Origin: Vicugna pacos
Lineage: Eukaryota; Chordata; Mammalia; Artiodactyla; Camelidae
Direction of reading: 5' to 3'
Assembly (NCBI RefSeq): GCF_048564905.1
Contig: NC_132998.1
Span: 63,684,484 to 63,748,483 of the forward strand
DNA: 64,000 nt
Part shown: in pieces, positions 40,401 to 52,400 of the stretch
How positions within the stretch are numbered: the first letter of the stretch is position 1
Layout: each line of letters opens with the position of its first letter
Made by a program: the position numbers and the translations under genes
The notes under the pieces: generated by a model
What the model was told of the DNA's origin: nothing
What the model saw: the letters and a program-made list of their open reading frames with translations, nothing else
Database searches by the model: none

Positions 40401-43400
40401 CCATGCGGAGATTTTAAATGTCTTATCTTGTGGACGATCAACCTTTTATTTCATGGCTTCCAGCTTGGTGTCATAGTTAGACCTCTGCACTCCAGGTTAG
40501 AAGATAATTTCCCCATGGTTTCTTGTTCCTTAAGGGTTTCATTTTTTCAATTAAGTCTTTGACTTATTTAGAATTTGTCCTGGTATGGTGTGGGGTGTGG
40601 ATCAAACTTTAGATATGTACATTCTTACCCCCAAAGGGTCATCTAATTTATCTCAGTACCGTTTATTAAATAATCCGTTTCCCCCTTTTATTTGATGTGT
40701 TACTTCTGTGATTACTAAGCTTTCTTTATATCCATCCCGCGTATTTCTTGTTCGGTTTGTTCATGGGTGTTTTGTGTTGTTTTGCTGCTACAGCGAATGA
40801 GGTTTTTTCTTCTATTGTATCTTCTGTTCTTTGTGGATATGAAAGCTGTCGATCGTTGTGTATTAATTTTGTCCTCAGCCGTTTGCTTTTATTCTCTTAC
40901 TATTTATAATAGTTTTCAGTTGATTTTCTTGATTTTTCTTGTGTCTGTAATCATAGCATCTGTGCACCATGGTAATTTTACCTCCAAATTCTTTCCTTTG
41001 TCTAATTGGTTTATGCATCCAGAACAGTGTTAAGATGTGTGACAGCAGAACATCACTGCCCTGTGCCCGGCTTTAAAGGAATTTCTTTAGTTTACCATGA
41101 AGCCTGACGTGGGCTTCTGGTACCTTAACGCTTAGATGGCGGCCATCAGCATTTCCGCGTTGTTTTCCTTCTCCTGGGCACATGGTAGAATTGAACTCCC
41201 CTGCCCACTTGAAGTTGGATTTGCCTCAGGTGACTTGAAATATGTCCAATGAAATGGTGACGTTGTGATGTGTGTCACTCGTGGGCCTTTAAGAAGCAGT
41301 GTGGAATGTGCTGTTTCCCCTTTGTTCTGCCGTGAAGCCCAGCAGCGTTTCCAGTGGCGGAGGCTCCCTCTGCCTGGGTCCTGGAGGGAGAAGGACATGG
41401 AACAGGGCCGAGCCTACCCTCAGCAGATGTAGAGTTTGAGTGAGAAATCAGCCTTGTTGTGACAAGCCACTTGAGATGTGGCCACTGTTTTGTTACTTCA
41501 GCATGAGTTAGTCTATCCTAACTGATAAAATGTATTTGCTCCTGAGTTTAGGAGGAGTGCTTCTGATGGCATCGTATGAAGTCTAGTTTTGGATACTTCC
41601 TTATATGATAAAATATGTCTGTTACTTTTTATGTAGCATTTTTATTTATTTTTGTTTATTTATTTTTTAATGGAGGTACAGGGGATTGAACCCAGGACCT
41701 CATGCATGCTAAGCTAAGCAAGTGCTCTACCACTGAGCTATGACCAGTCCCCACTTTTATGTAGCATTTTTGAAGACAACAATGTATGTTGCATTTGCCA
41801 CGTGCCTTGTTGGTGTATGTGGAGACCAGATTGTACGGCTTTCCTCTCATATGATTATCTTACTAGATCGTATAAAACTAAACTATCCTACAGTCCCGAA
41901 GTCGTGGCTGAACCTCACAGGTCGTGATGGAGTTGCTCCTTCTTTAAATGTGTTGCTGGGGTCTGTTCGCAGATATTCCTGTGTAGGATTTTTGTGCTGA
42001 CATAAGCCAAGTCCGTAGTTTCCTTTATTGAGCAAAGTTTACAGGCTTTGGGTATGGTTATACTTGCTTCATAGAAGTAAGTTGGAAGGTTTCTTTTTTC
42101 CATCCTTTGGAACAACATAAATAGTTTTGGACTGATATATTCTTTAAAGATCTACTAGAATTATCCTATGAAACTATCTGGGACTTGTGCTTTTTGGGGG
42201 AGAATAGCTCTTTAATAAATGTCTCCAGTTATTTTATGATAATTGAACTACTGAGTTTTTTTCGTCTCTTCTGGAGTCAGTTTTGTAAGTAAATCAATTT
42301 TAATCATTTAAATACAAAAGGTAAATTCTATCTCCTAGAAAATTATCCGTATCAACCAAGGTCTGGGGTTTATACGCACAGAGTTGAGCACACTAGCTCA
42401 TGAATAATTTAATTTCCTTCTCTCTGGTTATTTCTCTTTATTTCTTTTGTGTAATTGTGCTTTCTACCTTTTCCTTGGTTAGGTAATTAGGAATAATTAA
42501 ATGACTAATTAGGACCCAATTCGGTTATTAGTATATTTAAATTTTTTATGGTTTGGTAAGCGTGCTGCAGTGTTTATTAGGGTCAAATGAGATAAGACTT
42601 GTGAAAGTGCTGCACGAACGCTACAGTGTGGAAATGCCAGCCCACTGCGTTGTGATAGACGCTTGCTGAGTGTCCAGGCCCTGAGCTTGGCCGGCCGTGG
42701 GGAATCTGGGGGGACATCAGGCATCTGCACTCAGTTTAGAGGAGCTCATGGTCTCGCTGGGGCTACAGGCGGTCAAGAGACATTTAGAGAGTAGCGATGC
42801 TAAGGCAGAGGGCAGGTCCAGGTGCCGCGGGGGCCCTGGGGAAGGGTGGGGTGGGCTGGGCTGGGGGAGATAGAGGAGGGAGCAGCTGTCCCAGCAGAGG
42901 GGCCCACCAACCCAGAGCCTGTGTGGTCTGTTAGTGGGAGTCAGGCTCATGACCACTCAGGGCTGGTGAGGGCACTGCAGTCAGCAGGTACAGAGAGCAG
43001 TTTTATCTGGGGGCTCAGGACAGGCTCCAAGAAGAGACAACAGTCAACAGGTATGTATGGAGCCACTGCTGTGCATTTGAATAATACTGAATTTATCTTT
43101 GAAAGAGGAATAGGTGTGGTTTGTAAGCGGGGAATTTAATCCTAGGGGAGCTGGGACAGGGGGTCTTTTGGAAACATTCTATACCAGGAAACGACTTACC
43201 TAGTCTTGCAAAGCTAGTTGAATGACTTGGTGAATATGTTTTAGATTATATCTTGAGAACAAGGGCTTAAAAATAAGGACTTAGGCTTTGGTGGCAGCTT
43301 AGCAAACACAGAATGGCTGACACTATTTTAAAAAGAAAATGGAAAAATTAAGGAAATCTAGAGCTCCTTCACACTTTTGGAAGTGAAATTGTAAGACAGT

Positions 43401-46400
43401 TTTGATAGCTACAGAGACTGGCACTGTTTTCGTGCTCTCAGCTCCACGCCTAAAATAATGGGTAACTTTTCTCCCCCTCAGATGTTCTTCTTTTGGCTGA
43501 TGAAAAGTTTGACTTCGATCTTTCATTGTCTTCTTCAAGGTAAACGAATGAGTTTCCTTCCTTTGCTTTGGGAAAGTCCTTCATTTAAATGCCAGTGTTA
43601 CTGATAATCCTCTTCTTTTAAAACAGTGCAAATGAAGATGATGAAGTCTTTTTTGGCCCTGTTGGACATAAAGAAAGATGTATTGCTGCCAGCTTAGAAT
43701 TAAATAATCAAATTCCTGAAGAACCTCTTTTGCCAGCGTCTGAAAGTCACTTCACTTGGAGTCCTCTCACTGGGGAAAAATTTGTGGAAGTTTATAAAGA
43801 AGCCCACTTACTGGCCTTACAGATACAAAGCCACAGCAGAAACAAGGCAGCCCCAGCTGCCAGACAGGAAGACCCCGGGAGCCAGGGAGTGGAAGGATTC
43901 ATACAAGAATCACAATTAAAAATAAACCTCTTTGAGAAAGAAAATGAAACAAAGAAAAGCCCAAAGTCACTTAAGAGGGAGACGTACTACCTGTCAGACA
44001 GCCCCTTGCGGGGTCTGTCACGCTCGGGCCCCCAGCCCACCTCGGCCGTGGCCCTGCAGGTGGCTCCTGCCCGGGGCAGCCTCACCCAGACGCAGGGGCC
44101 ACCTCCCGCTCCGAGTTCTTCTTTGTCAGTGGAACCGAGTACTGCTCACCCTCCGAACCAGGCCGTGACTCAGAAGAAGGTCCCCAGCAAATTGCCACCA
44201 CCCCGCACCTCATCTCTTAGAGGAAAAAGCATCCCCTTGGCCGTAGAGAAGGTACCACACACGAGCGCCTTTATCTAGGGGACCAGCCGCTCCTTTGTTC
44301 TGAGCCCTTTCGGTTATGGCAGAAACCACGATGGGGGGAAACTTGGAAATAGCTACTCGGAGGGCCCTGGGGCCAGAGGAGTGGAAAGTCCAGGAAGAGC
44401 AGCAACAGCCGGGGTGGGGGTGTGGACTTGGGCTGGGGTGGCTTGGTGACATGGCTTCCTGCCGGGCATGCAGTGGTGAGCTGTCCTGGGGAGTGGCAGT
44501 GGACTTGTGTGCGTCAGCTCCAGAGGCTCGCTCTCCTACCAGGGATCTGTCTCGGTACTATTTCACCCTGTTTTTAATGAGGAAGCGGACGCTGTCGTCA
44601 TTTTTGTCTGGTCATTTGTGGGAGGAAGCATTGATGAGCTGAGGCGCGTGCATTGGGAAGGTAGACAGTCCCTGCAGCTGCTCTAATCCAAGCCTTAGCG
44701 TGTCCGTACATTGTTGAAGACTAGACGGTTTTCACATTTCAATTTAAAATTTTTCAGCCCGTGAAAGAGAAACCAGCCAGTCCTTCAAGGATGAAGACCC
44801 TAAGTGAGAAGGAATCCCACAGCCATGTGCCCCCTGACAAGCCCAGTGCTGCCCGCGACGTCACCAGCCTGCCAGCTGGTGGGAGCCACCTGGCCCAAGG
44901 CAAGCGCTCGCTCCCTGTTCCAAACAAGGTGGGTTGGCCAGGCCTGTAGGTGGTGGCAGGGAGAAAGGGCAGCTTTGTATATGTGGGACGTGTCCTCTGA
45001 TGAAAGTCAAGGTCAGGAAGGTAGAAAACAGGACCCAGGAGAGGCAGCTCGGCGAAGTGCACGCAGACCTGGCCCGCGTGAGGGGTCTGACGGCGGAGAT
45101 GCTCCCTGCTCCCCTCACCGGGCCCGAGCGCGGAGGAGATGGGACGTGGACCGCGCTGTGAAAACCACAGCTCCTCACAGGCGTGGGGACTGCTGTCCAC
45201 GTCTCTGCCATTTGTTTTCCAGCGGTGATGGTCAGACTGAGCTGTGCATACTTGGGAAAATTGCCTAATCGCTGGTGGGACTTAAGGTGGCCACAGCTGG
45301 CCCCTGCAGCTACCGACCCCGCAGGTGGGGGCGAGGCCCCAAGCCTGCGGCTCAGCAAGCTCCCAGGGGTTTCCGTGCAGGGCTCTGAAGGCTGCGCGGG
45401 GAAGTACGGCTTGACCTTTAAATTCCAGATGATACTTTGTAAACATTTTTTTTTTTTTAGGATTTTGATTGCGAGTACATTTAATGTATTTACCAATACA
45501 ATTAGGGATAATAGACATTTTTTACAATATTGAGTCTTCCAATCCAAGAAAATGGTATGTCTTTGTTTTTTAGATCATCTTTACAAAATTCTATTGAAAT
45601 AAACTAGTTGTTAGGATACTTTGTAAAATATTAAAGGCAATTTTAAAACCCACTTTTGCAGAAAAACGTGATGGGTAGATAATGAAATCTTTGTTTTAGC
45701 TGGGGCGGAAGAAGACCGTGCTGAAACTGCCTGGGTGTGCTGGCAGCCTCGCAGGGAAGGCCGCCTCCGCGGGGTCGGTTTCGGGTGTGACCTCCAGCGT
45801 GTGTGCCTCCCCAGCAGCCGGCAAAGGTAAGGCTGGCCCCGAATGCTGACCGCTCCTGACAGACCATCTTCACAGAACCACTGAGCTCGGCAGAAGTTTC
45901 CAGAAGGCTTGTGGGGGTCTGGGGCAGGGAGCTTCTCCGATTCCCAGACCCAAGGTGCTTCCTCTCCTGAGGAGAGGCACTCAGACGGGCGGTCTTAGGG
46001 TGGGACGAGCAGTCACAAAGGGGACACGTGCTCAAGGTGCCAGAGAACCCAGAGAGACGCTGGGACCAGCCTCCATGGAAATGGAACCAGACATAGGTTT
46101 TTAAAATCGGGCTGTTCTAGATGGTGTAGGGCACGGGACCCGTGTAACTCCTGAGTGTGTGTAAATCTGCGCCCTCAAATGGGTTTAAGGGCAGGCTACT
46201 TTAATCTCAGCAAGCCAAGGGTGCCATCTGGTGGTGAAGGGGAGAGAGCCTGGGAGGCTGTGGGCGGAGGCATTCGACTGCCTGCTGTTAGGACTAAACC
46301 CTCCTCAAATTCTGTTTGCTGCGTGGACTCGGACTGCAGGCCAGGCCGCACGGCGTGCATCTTGCGCACAGACGTGAATAGTCTGAGCTCTTGAATGAGA

Positions 46401-49400
46401 CTGACCTGATTTGGAATCCTGACTGCCAGTGGCGACTAAGAACTTGGGTTGTTCCTCTATCTTTACAAACTGAGGGGAAAACACGTCCTTTCAGTGTTCC
46501 TGTGGGCCTTAGGAGGCCACATGAAGCCCCAGCCCTGACTCTGTGCGCGGCGTGTGTTCAGTGAAGAGAAGTTCTGGCACGTTAGGTGTTGGGAGGTCGG
46601 CTTTGATGTCGGTTCAGAGCGTTGGCACCGTTTTCACTAGTTTCTGATCCCGTCTCTGCTAAGGGTCGAGACAGACCGCGTGGGGCTTCTGGGGGGTGTG
46701 CGTTTCTCTGCTGTCCACAGTGGGATCACGGGGGTCGGGAGCTGCGGCGTGTGGGCGGGCGTGTGAAGCCCTTGCCCGCAGGGGCCCGGAGCTGTGGAAG
46801 TGCTCATTCTCTTAGGTCTTCTCCAGGAATCTTTCACCAGATTGACTTCTGTACTGGGCGTGTTGGCAGCTGAGTGTTTTTGCCCTACTTTATCCGCAGT
46901 TCTGACTTGAATAGCACTCGTAGTTGGTATGACCCAACCTGCTTGTAATTTACAGGAACCGACCGGTAAGGGTTGTGTCATCTCTCCCTGTCCCTCCCCT
47001 CCCACTGACAGGACAGGTGGGGTGAGACTAGATGATCTGTTTTCATCTGCTCAGCGAGGGTAGACCTCTGTGTCGGCATCAGTGAAGACAGGAGAGCTTG
47101 AACTCACGGGTACTGACGTGAGTCTCGGTGCTGGCGTCTAGAATTAGCGCCTTGGAGCACACTCAGCTGGGCCGTGAGCGGCCCGGCTCGTCCTGGGTTA
47201 GAGGACGTTGCCTGGCAGACCTACAGAATATTGCTCATGTGTTTTCCTTACATGGAAATCACCATGATAGAAATTGATGGAAATAAATCATTTTCTTCTA
47301 CATTTTAAGGTAGAGATGTTAAAGACAGCATATTTTGTGTGTGCCATTGAGTAACGTCATAATCTGGAAATAACATCAACTTGGGTGATAATCAGATTTC
47401 GTGTGTCTCCTCTTCCAGCTAAAGCGAGTGACCTTCCAAGCATTCCCGCAGACAGCTCCCGAGCAAACACCAGCCAGTCGGGCAGAACAGGACTCGCGGC
47501 GCCGCGGTTGTCACTGCAGGCGGGCCCCGGGGGCGGGCCCTGCGGCCAAAGCCAGAGGCCCGCTGAGCTGCCCCGGGAGCCCACCAGGGCGGCTCTCACC
47601 CAACCCCAGACTCCAGAACGGGGAGGCCCCGGGCTGAGCTCCTGTATCAGTTGGTCACACTCCTCCCAAATGAACAAAACTGGGAGTGCAAGGAGGCGCG
47701 ACTCCTGTCTGAACTCCAAGACAAAGGTCATGCCTACCCCTACGCACCGATTTAAAGTTCCTAAGTTTTCTACTGGTAAGAGATAAATTATAATGCGTTT
47801 TTAAAATACTGAACAAATTATATTTAAAGTTAAAAAAATTACTAGTTTTGGTGATGGTCGTTTCTTCACTTTTATTTTTCTTAAAGCACTTTAAATCTGT
47901 CTTCAGCTTGCACTGCTTTGGATGAGAAGTCAGTGAATTTCTTACCTTAAGTTTCCCTCTCCGTAACGTGTCGTTTTTCTCTTGTTATTTTCAGCATTTT
48001 GATTACTATGTATTTTGATGTGGCTTTTTTTGTGTTTATCCTACTTGGGGTTCTGGAGTTATTCTGATCTGTGAGTTTATCAGATCTGGAAAATATGTGG
48101 CCATTATTTCTTCAAATGTTTTTCCTTGCTTCCCCACACTTCCTGGGACTCTAGGTGCCTGCGTTACAGACCGTCTGATGCTGTCTTTTAGGGCACGACG
48201 AGCTGCTCTCTTCCAGCCCCTCCTGGCACGTCTGCAGGTTCATGTGTCTTTTCTTCGGCAATGCGTCCAATCTGCTGCTACGTCTGCCCAGTTAATTTTT
48301 CATTGCTGGCATCTCCCCGTTTGTGTCCTCATGGTGTTTGTGTTTTCCTCTTAATTCCTGAACGTATTATAATGGTCCTTGTAAGTCTGCTTCTTCTGAT
48401 CCCACCGTCCCTGTCATTTGGGTTCCATTTCTCTTGCCTCGTTTGTCCTGGTGATGGTGGCATTTTCCTGCTTCCTCGTGTCTAATGGCTTTTTATTGTC
48501 TGCTGGACGTCATCAATTGTACATTTTTGAAAGTCTGGATTTTATTGTCTGTCTTTAAGGAGTTGAATTCTGCTTTGGCAGGAATTTAAATTTCACGTCA
48601 CCTCGGTCCTTTCAAGGCTTCTTTAAGCTTTGGCGGGGCAGCTCTCGGGCCTGTGCTCTTGGGGTAGTTCCATCCTGGACGTGCTGTGCGTCCCTGAGGT
48701 CTCTGCTCCGGCCGGTTGGACGTGTTCCCAGTGCTGGTTCTTGCCCCTTTCTGAGCCCTGCCCTGCATTCGTGCTGCTTCTCACTACACAGCAAGGACTC
48801 GGGGTCCTGCTCGGATTTCTAGAGCACTCTCTCTCTCTGTAGTTCCCTCCTCTTAACACTCTGCCCCTCAGATTCCAGCCTGTGCAGCCTCCCAAACCCT
48901 GATCGTTGTCTCCTCAAATCAGTGAGACTGCCAGGCTCCCCTCGGGCTCTCCCCACCTGCGCTGGCGTGCCGACAGGGCTGCCAGGTAGGAGGTGGCGTG
49001 TTTGGTCGAGGTAAATTAGTCAGTGTGTATAATGCAGAGAGTTGTACGGAGCTGATTTGAGGGGGAGGATAGTTCTGGCCTCCTTTCAAGCTTGTTTCTT
49101 AGCGGCTTGAGTATCTTAAAGTTATCAGCATCGCTGGCTAGTGCAGGCGGCCTTCAACACCTGCAAACCTCGTTTGGAGTTGCTGCTCATATACGAATGA
49201 GCCATTCCATTGCGTGTCTCCCAGTGCTAGGCACTCTTAGGTTCAGGGGATGTAATGGTAAGGCAAATCCTATTCTTGGGATTTCCATTTTAATAGTGAA
49301 ACATGAGAAATGCTGTCAAGTAAGTGTACTTCCAGATCGTAAGTACGAGGAAGTGACTAACAGAAGATGAGGAAGAAGTTACAGAGTGGGGTTCTTTCAG

Positions 49401-52400
49401 CCAAGATGGTCAGGGTAGACTCCCCTCAGGAGGTGACACGGCTGAGATGTGAGCCACGAGGAGGCGGGAGGCATTAGAAAAGGCAGAGGGACGAACCCTT
49501 GGTTGATTGTAGGGTGTGATACAGGTATTTTAATAATCTGAAATTCCATAAAAATCGTTACTCTCCCATGCACCTTGTGGGGGCTCCCCAGGAGTGCGCC
49601 ACCGAGATGAGGGAGGACACCGGGAAGAGGAAGACATGGGCAGCCGTGCAAGGGGGAACCCTGCCCAGGATGGGGTGAGAATGCAGGGCCCGGCCTGGCC
49701 TCGGAGAGAGATCTTCGGGAAGCACAGGGCCTCGGTGCCCGAGAGGGGGCCACCTGGAAATACTCCCAGGGACAGAGCTTCTGGGCCCCTCAGTCACAGG
49801 CGCCCAAATAAGAAACAAACAAAAGACGGAGGCAGTTACGACCTCGGGTAGGGGCAGGGGTGGGAGCCCCGGGAAGGAGGTGCGTCATGTGTCCATAGAC
49901 GCAGCTGTCAGAACGCCGCGAGCCGCAGCGGCCGGCTGCACAGGTCTGCATGGGCCCCGGAGGGGGCCGGCTCTCGTCGGGACCTGGGCAGGTTTTGAAG
50001 AACGAGAAGTAGCAGCACATGTGACTTAGAGATTCAAAGGTGGCCCCACAGGAAGCAAGCAGGTTGGAAGTAGGGTGGGTGTGCTGCTTTGTCTCCAGAT
50101 TTTCACCCTGCATTTTTTATGTTTTGGGCTTTTTTTGGTGCATGAATTGCTTTGATAAGATCAACTTTTGAACAGAACAGGAGATGGGAGGTGAGGACAA
50201 GCACATATGGGCAGCTCTTTGGAGAAGATCTTTCTTTGAAGAGCAGAGAGACGCGGAGCGGGGGCAGGGTGGGAGGGGACCCGTGGGAGCCCCTGCACCG
50301 CCTGCCTCCCTGGGGCTGGGGACTGCCTCACTGCCCAGGGCTTCCAGGACATAGCGGATACTGCCTGGGGGCTTAGCCCTGGGGGGAGTCTGTGACTTCT
50401 CATGTGCACTGCAGCCTGAGCCTGTGCCGGGCCTCTCTCAGTCCTCCCAGCCTGCTTGTGGTCACCTGTGATCAGCCAGGATCACACACGCGCAAGTGGT
50501 TAGTCGCCAGACGACGTGAACAGTTTGCCACCTTAGGGCCACCTAGCGCTGTCCGTTTCCCGAGAGTGAAGGTGGTGGTGGGCTCTGCAGGGCTCGCCTG
50601 GCATGCAGCTGCGTTAGCCTCGCTGCTGGGGGCGGGGGTCTCCCGGGGGACTTGTCCCGGTTGCACACTGAGCGCTGCCTTCTCTTTGGGACTCTGAAGG
50701 CTCTCGGTTCCCGTCTAGGTGAGTAGTGGCTGCAGGCAGAGGTGAGATGAGGGCTCGTCCTGTTCTGCAGCCACTGGTTGGACCCTAAGGCCCTGCGGGG
50801 GGCGGGTCCCCCTGGAGGGAGGCCATGTCCCCTCTCACTCCTGGGCGGCAGGTTTGCTCTCTGGGCTTGTCTGACCTTCAGCTCCTTCCTGTGCCGCCCT
50901 CACTGCAACTCGGGAGAACGGAGGCATGTAGAGAAGAGCTCCCCGGTTGGTGAAGAGGGACTTATCCCTGGGTCCTCTCGTCTCAGGTGAACCCCCGGAC
51001 AGCGCAACGCCGAAGTCCTGCCGGGCGCAGAGGCCACAGTCCTGCACGTCGGTGGGGAGGTAACTCACCATCTGCTTCCTTCCTTGTGTTACTGTAAGAA
51101 CAAACTCAGGCACCTGCTGACTTCTGGAAGTACCTTCTCCAGTGTAGAGACCCACAGCCTGGCCATGCACATCTGGCCTTAGCCCCGGGCTCCTGAGCCA
51201 CTGCGCCATCCCCTGCAGATTACGGTGGCCAGACTTGCCTCTAGGGGTGGAAGCGCCGATTTTCACCCCTGAACCCGCAGTTCTCCAGCCAGACTGCCCG
51301 GCAGAGATGCTGTCAGGGCTGTTGCAATTCCAGCTCACCCTCAGAGGCTCTGATTCAGCTGGTCTGGCATGGAGCCCAGCACCTGCAGGGTCTCACAGTG
51401 ACCCTAGCATGTGCCGGGGTTGAGGACCACCTGCATGAGTCCCGGGTCTGCCACTTCCTGGTCTGGATCTAGTGCAGATGACTCAGTGTCCCCTCCTTGT
51501 GTCCCCGTGCCCCGCGGGGACGACACGCACACATGCATGTGCACACACCTGGGACCACTCATGCAAACGCTGCCCCACTTCTGGCTGCCCTCCTGCCACC
51601 TGCGCTGCCACCTGCTGAGGTGGGCGGGCTACGCCATCCACACATCTGGCCCTCTGATGATCGGCTCTCCGGGAACTGTCACATTGGCAGGACCCCAGCC
51701 CAGTGCCGCTCAGTCCTGTGCACATCAGCTCGGGGTAGGGCAGGAGTTAGGGCACTCAGACCCCCTGGAGCGGGATCCTGGTGCCAGCATACGCCAGGGT
51801 GGGAGTGCTGGATGGGGCGGGCAGGACAAGCACTGGGCTCGGACAGCAGAGCAGGACCCTGATCTCGGGTCTGCCCCGACCAGTCGGGCCGGCCGCCAGT
51901 CTTCCACAACTTTGGGCTTTACTTGGATGTGAACTTGGGATGCACTTTATGGGGTTGGACCAGGTGCTCTCCCTTGGAGCATTAGCCGGGCTGAGATTCC
52001 TTCCTTCCACACAGTGGGTAAGAGCAGGACCCAGAGCCACCAGGCACTGGCCCCGTCACGTCTCCTCTCCGCTCAGTTTTCTCACCTGTACAATGGGAAG
52101 ATAGCTCCTACCTCCAGGGTTACCTTGAAGATTACATTTGTTTGTATTTTTAAGTTTATTTTCACTGGAGTTTGTGGCGGAGTGGCCAGTGCTCAGCAGT
52201 AAAGCACGTGGGACAGATTCCAGAACTTCGCAGAGACAGGCATCTTGCTCCCAGCACCTGTCTCTCCCACCCACTCTCCTTTCAGTAAATGTTAATTAAA
52301 GTTTGTCTGTAGACTGATTTTGAACATGCAGACTGTCCTCGACGGGTGGCAGAACCAACAGGTGTGTCATCCCCGGCCTCCCGCGGGCACCGCGTTGGTG

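Larger units (their letters stand above)
39740..42540 (-). mobile_element. Long old L1 (L1M-type), antisense, interrupted, GTSE1 intron 2
   Basis: The plus strand reads backwards through L1 ORF2. Recognisable points are a 3'-end part (39780-39960), 'tgacttatttagaatttgtc' at 40560-40580, 'accgtttattaaataatcc' at about 40660, 'ccttctttaaatgtgttgct' at about 41940, and 'cttttccttggttagg' at about 42470. The order is consistent with one old copy. It is split by an old repeat at about 41100-41530 and by a camelid SINE at 41644-41752. Confidence 0.7.
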
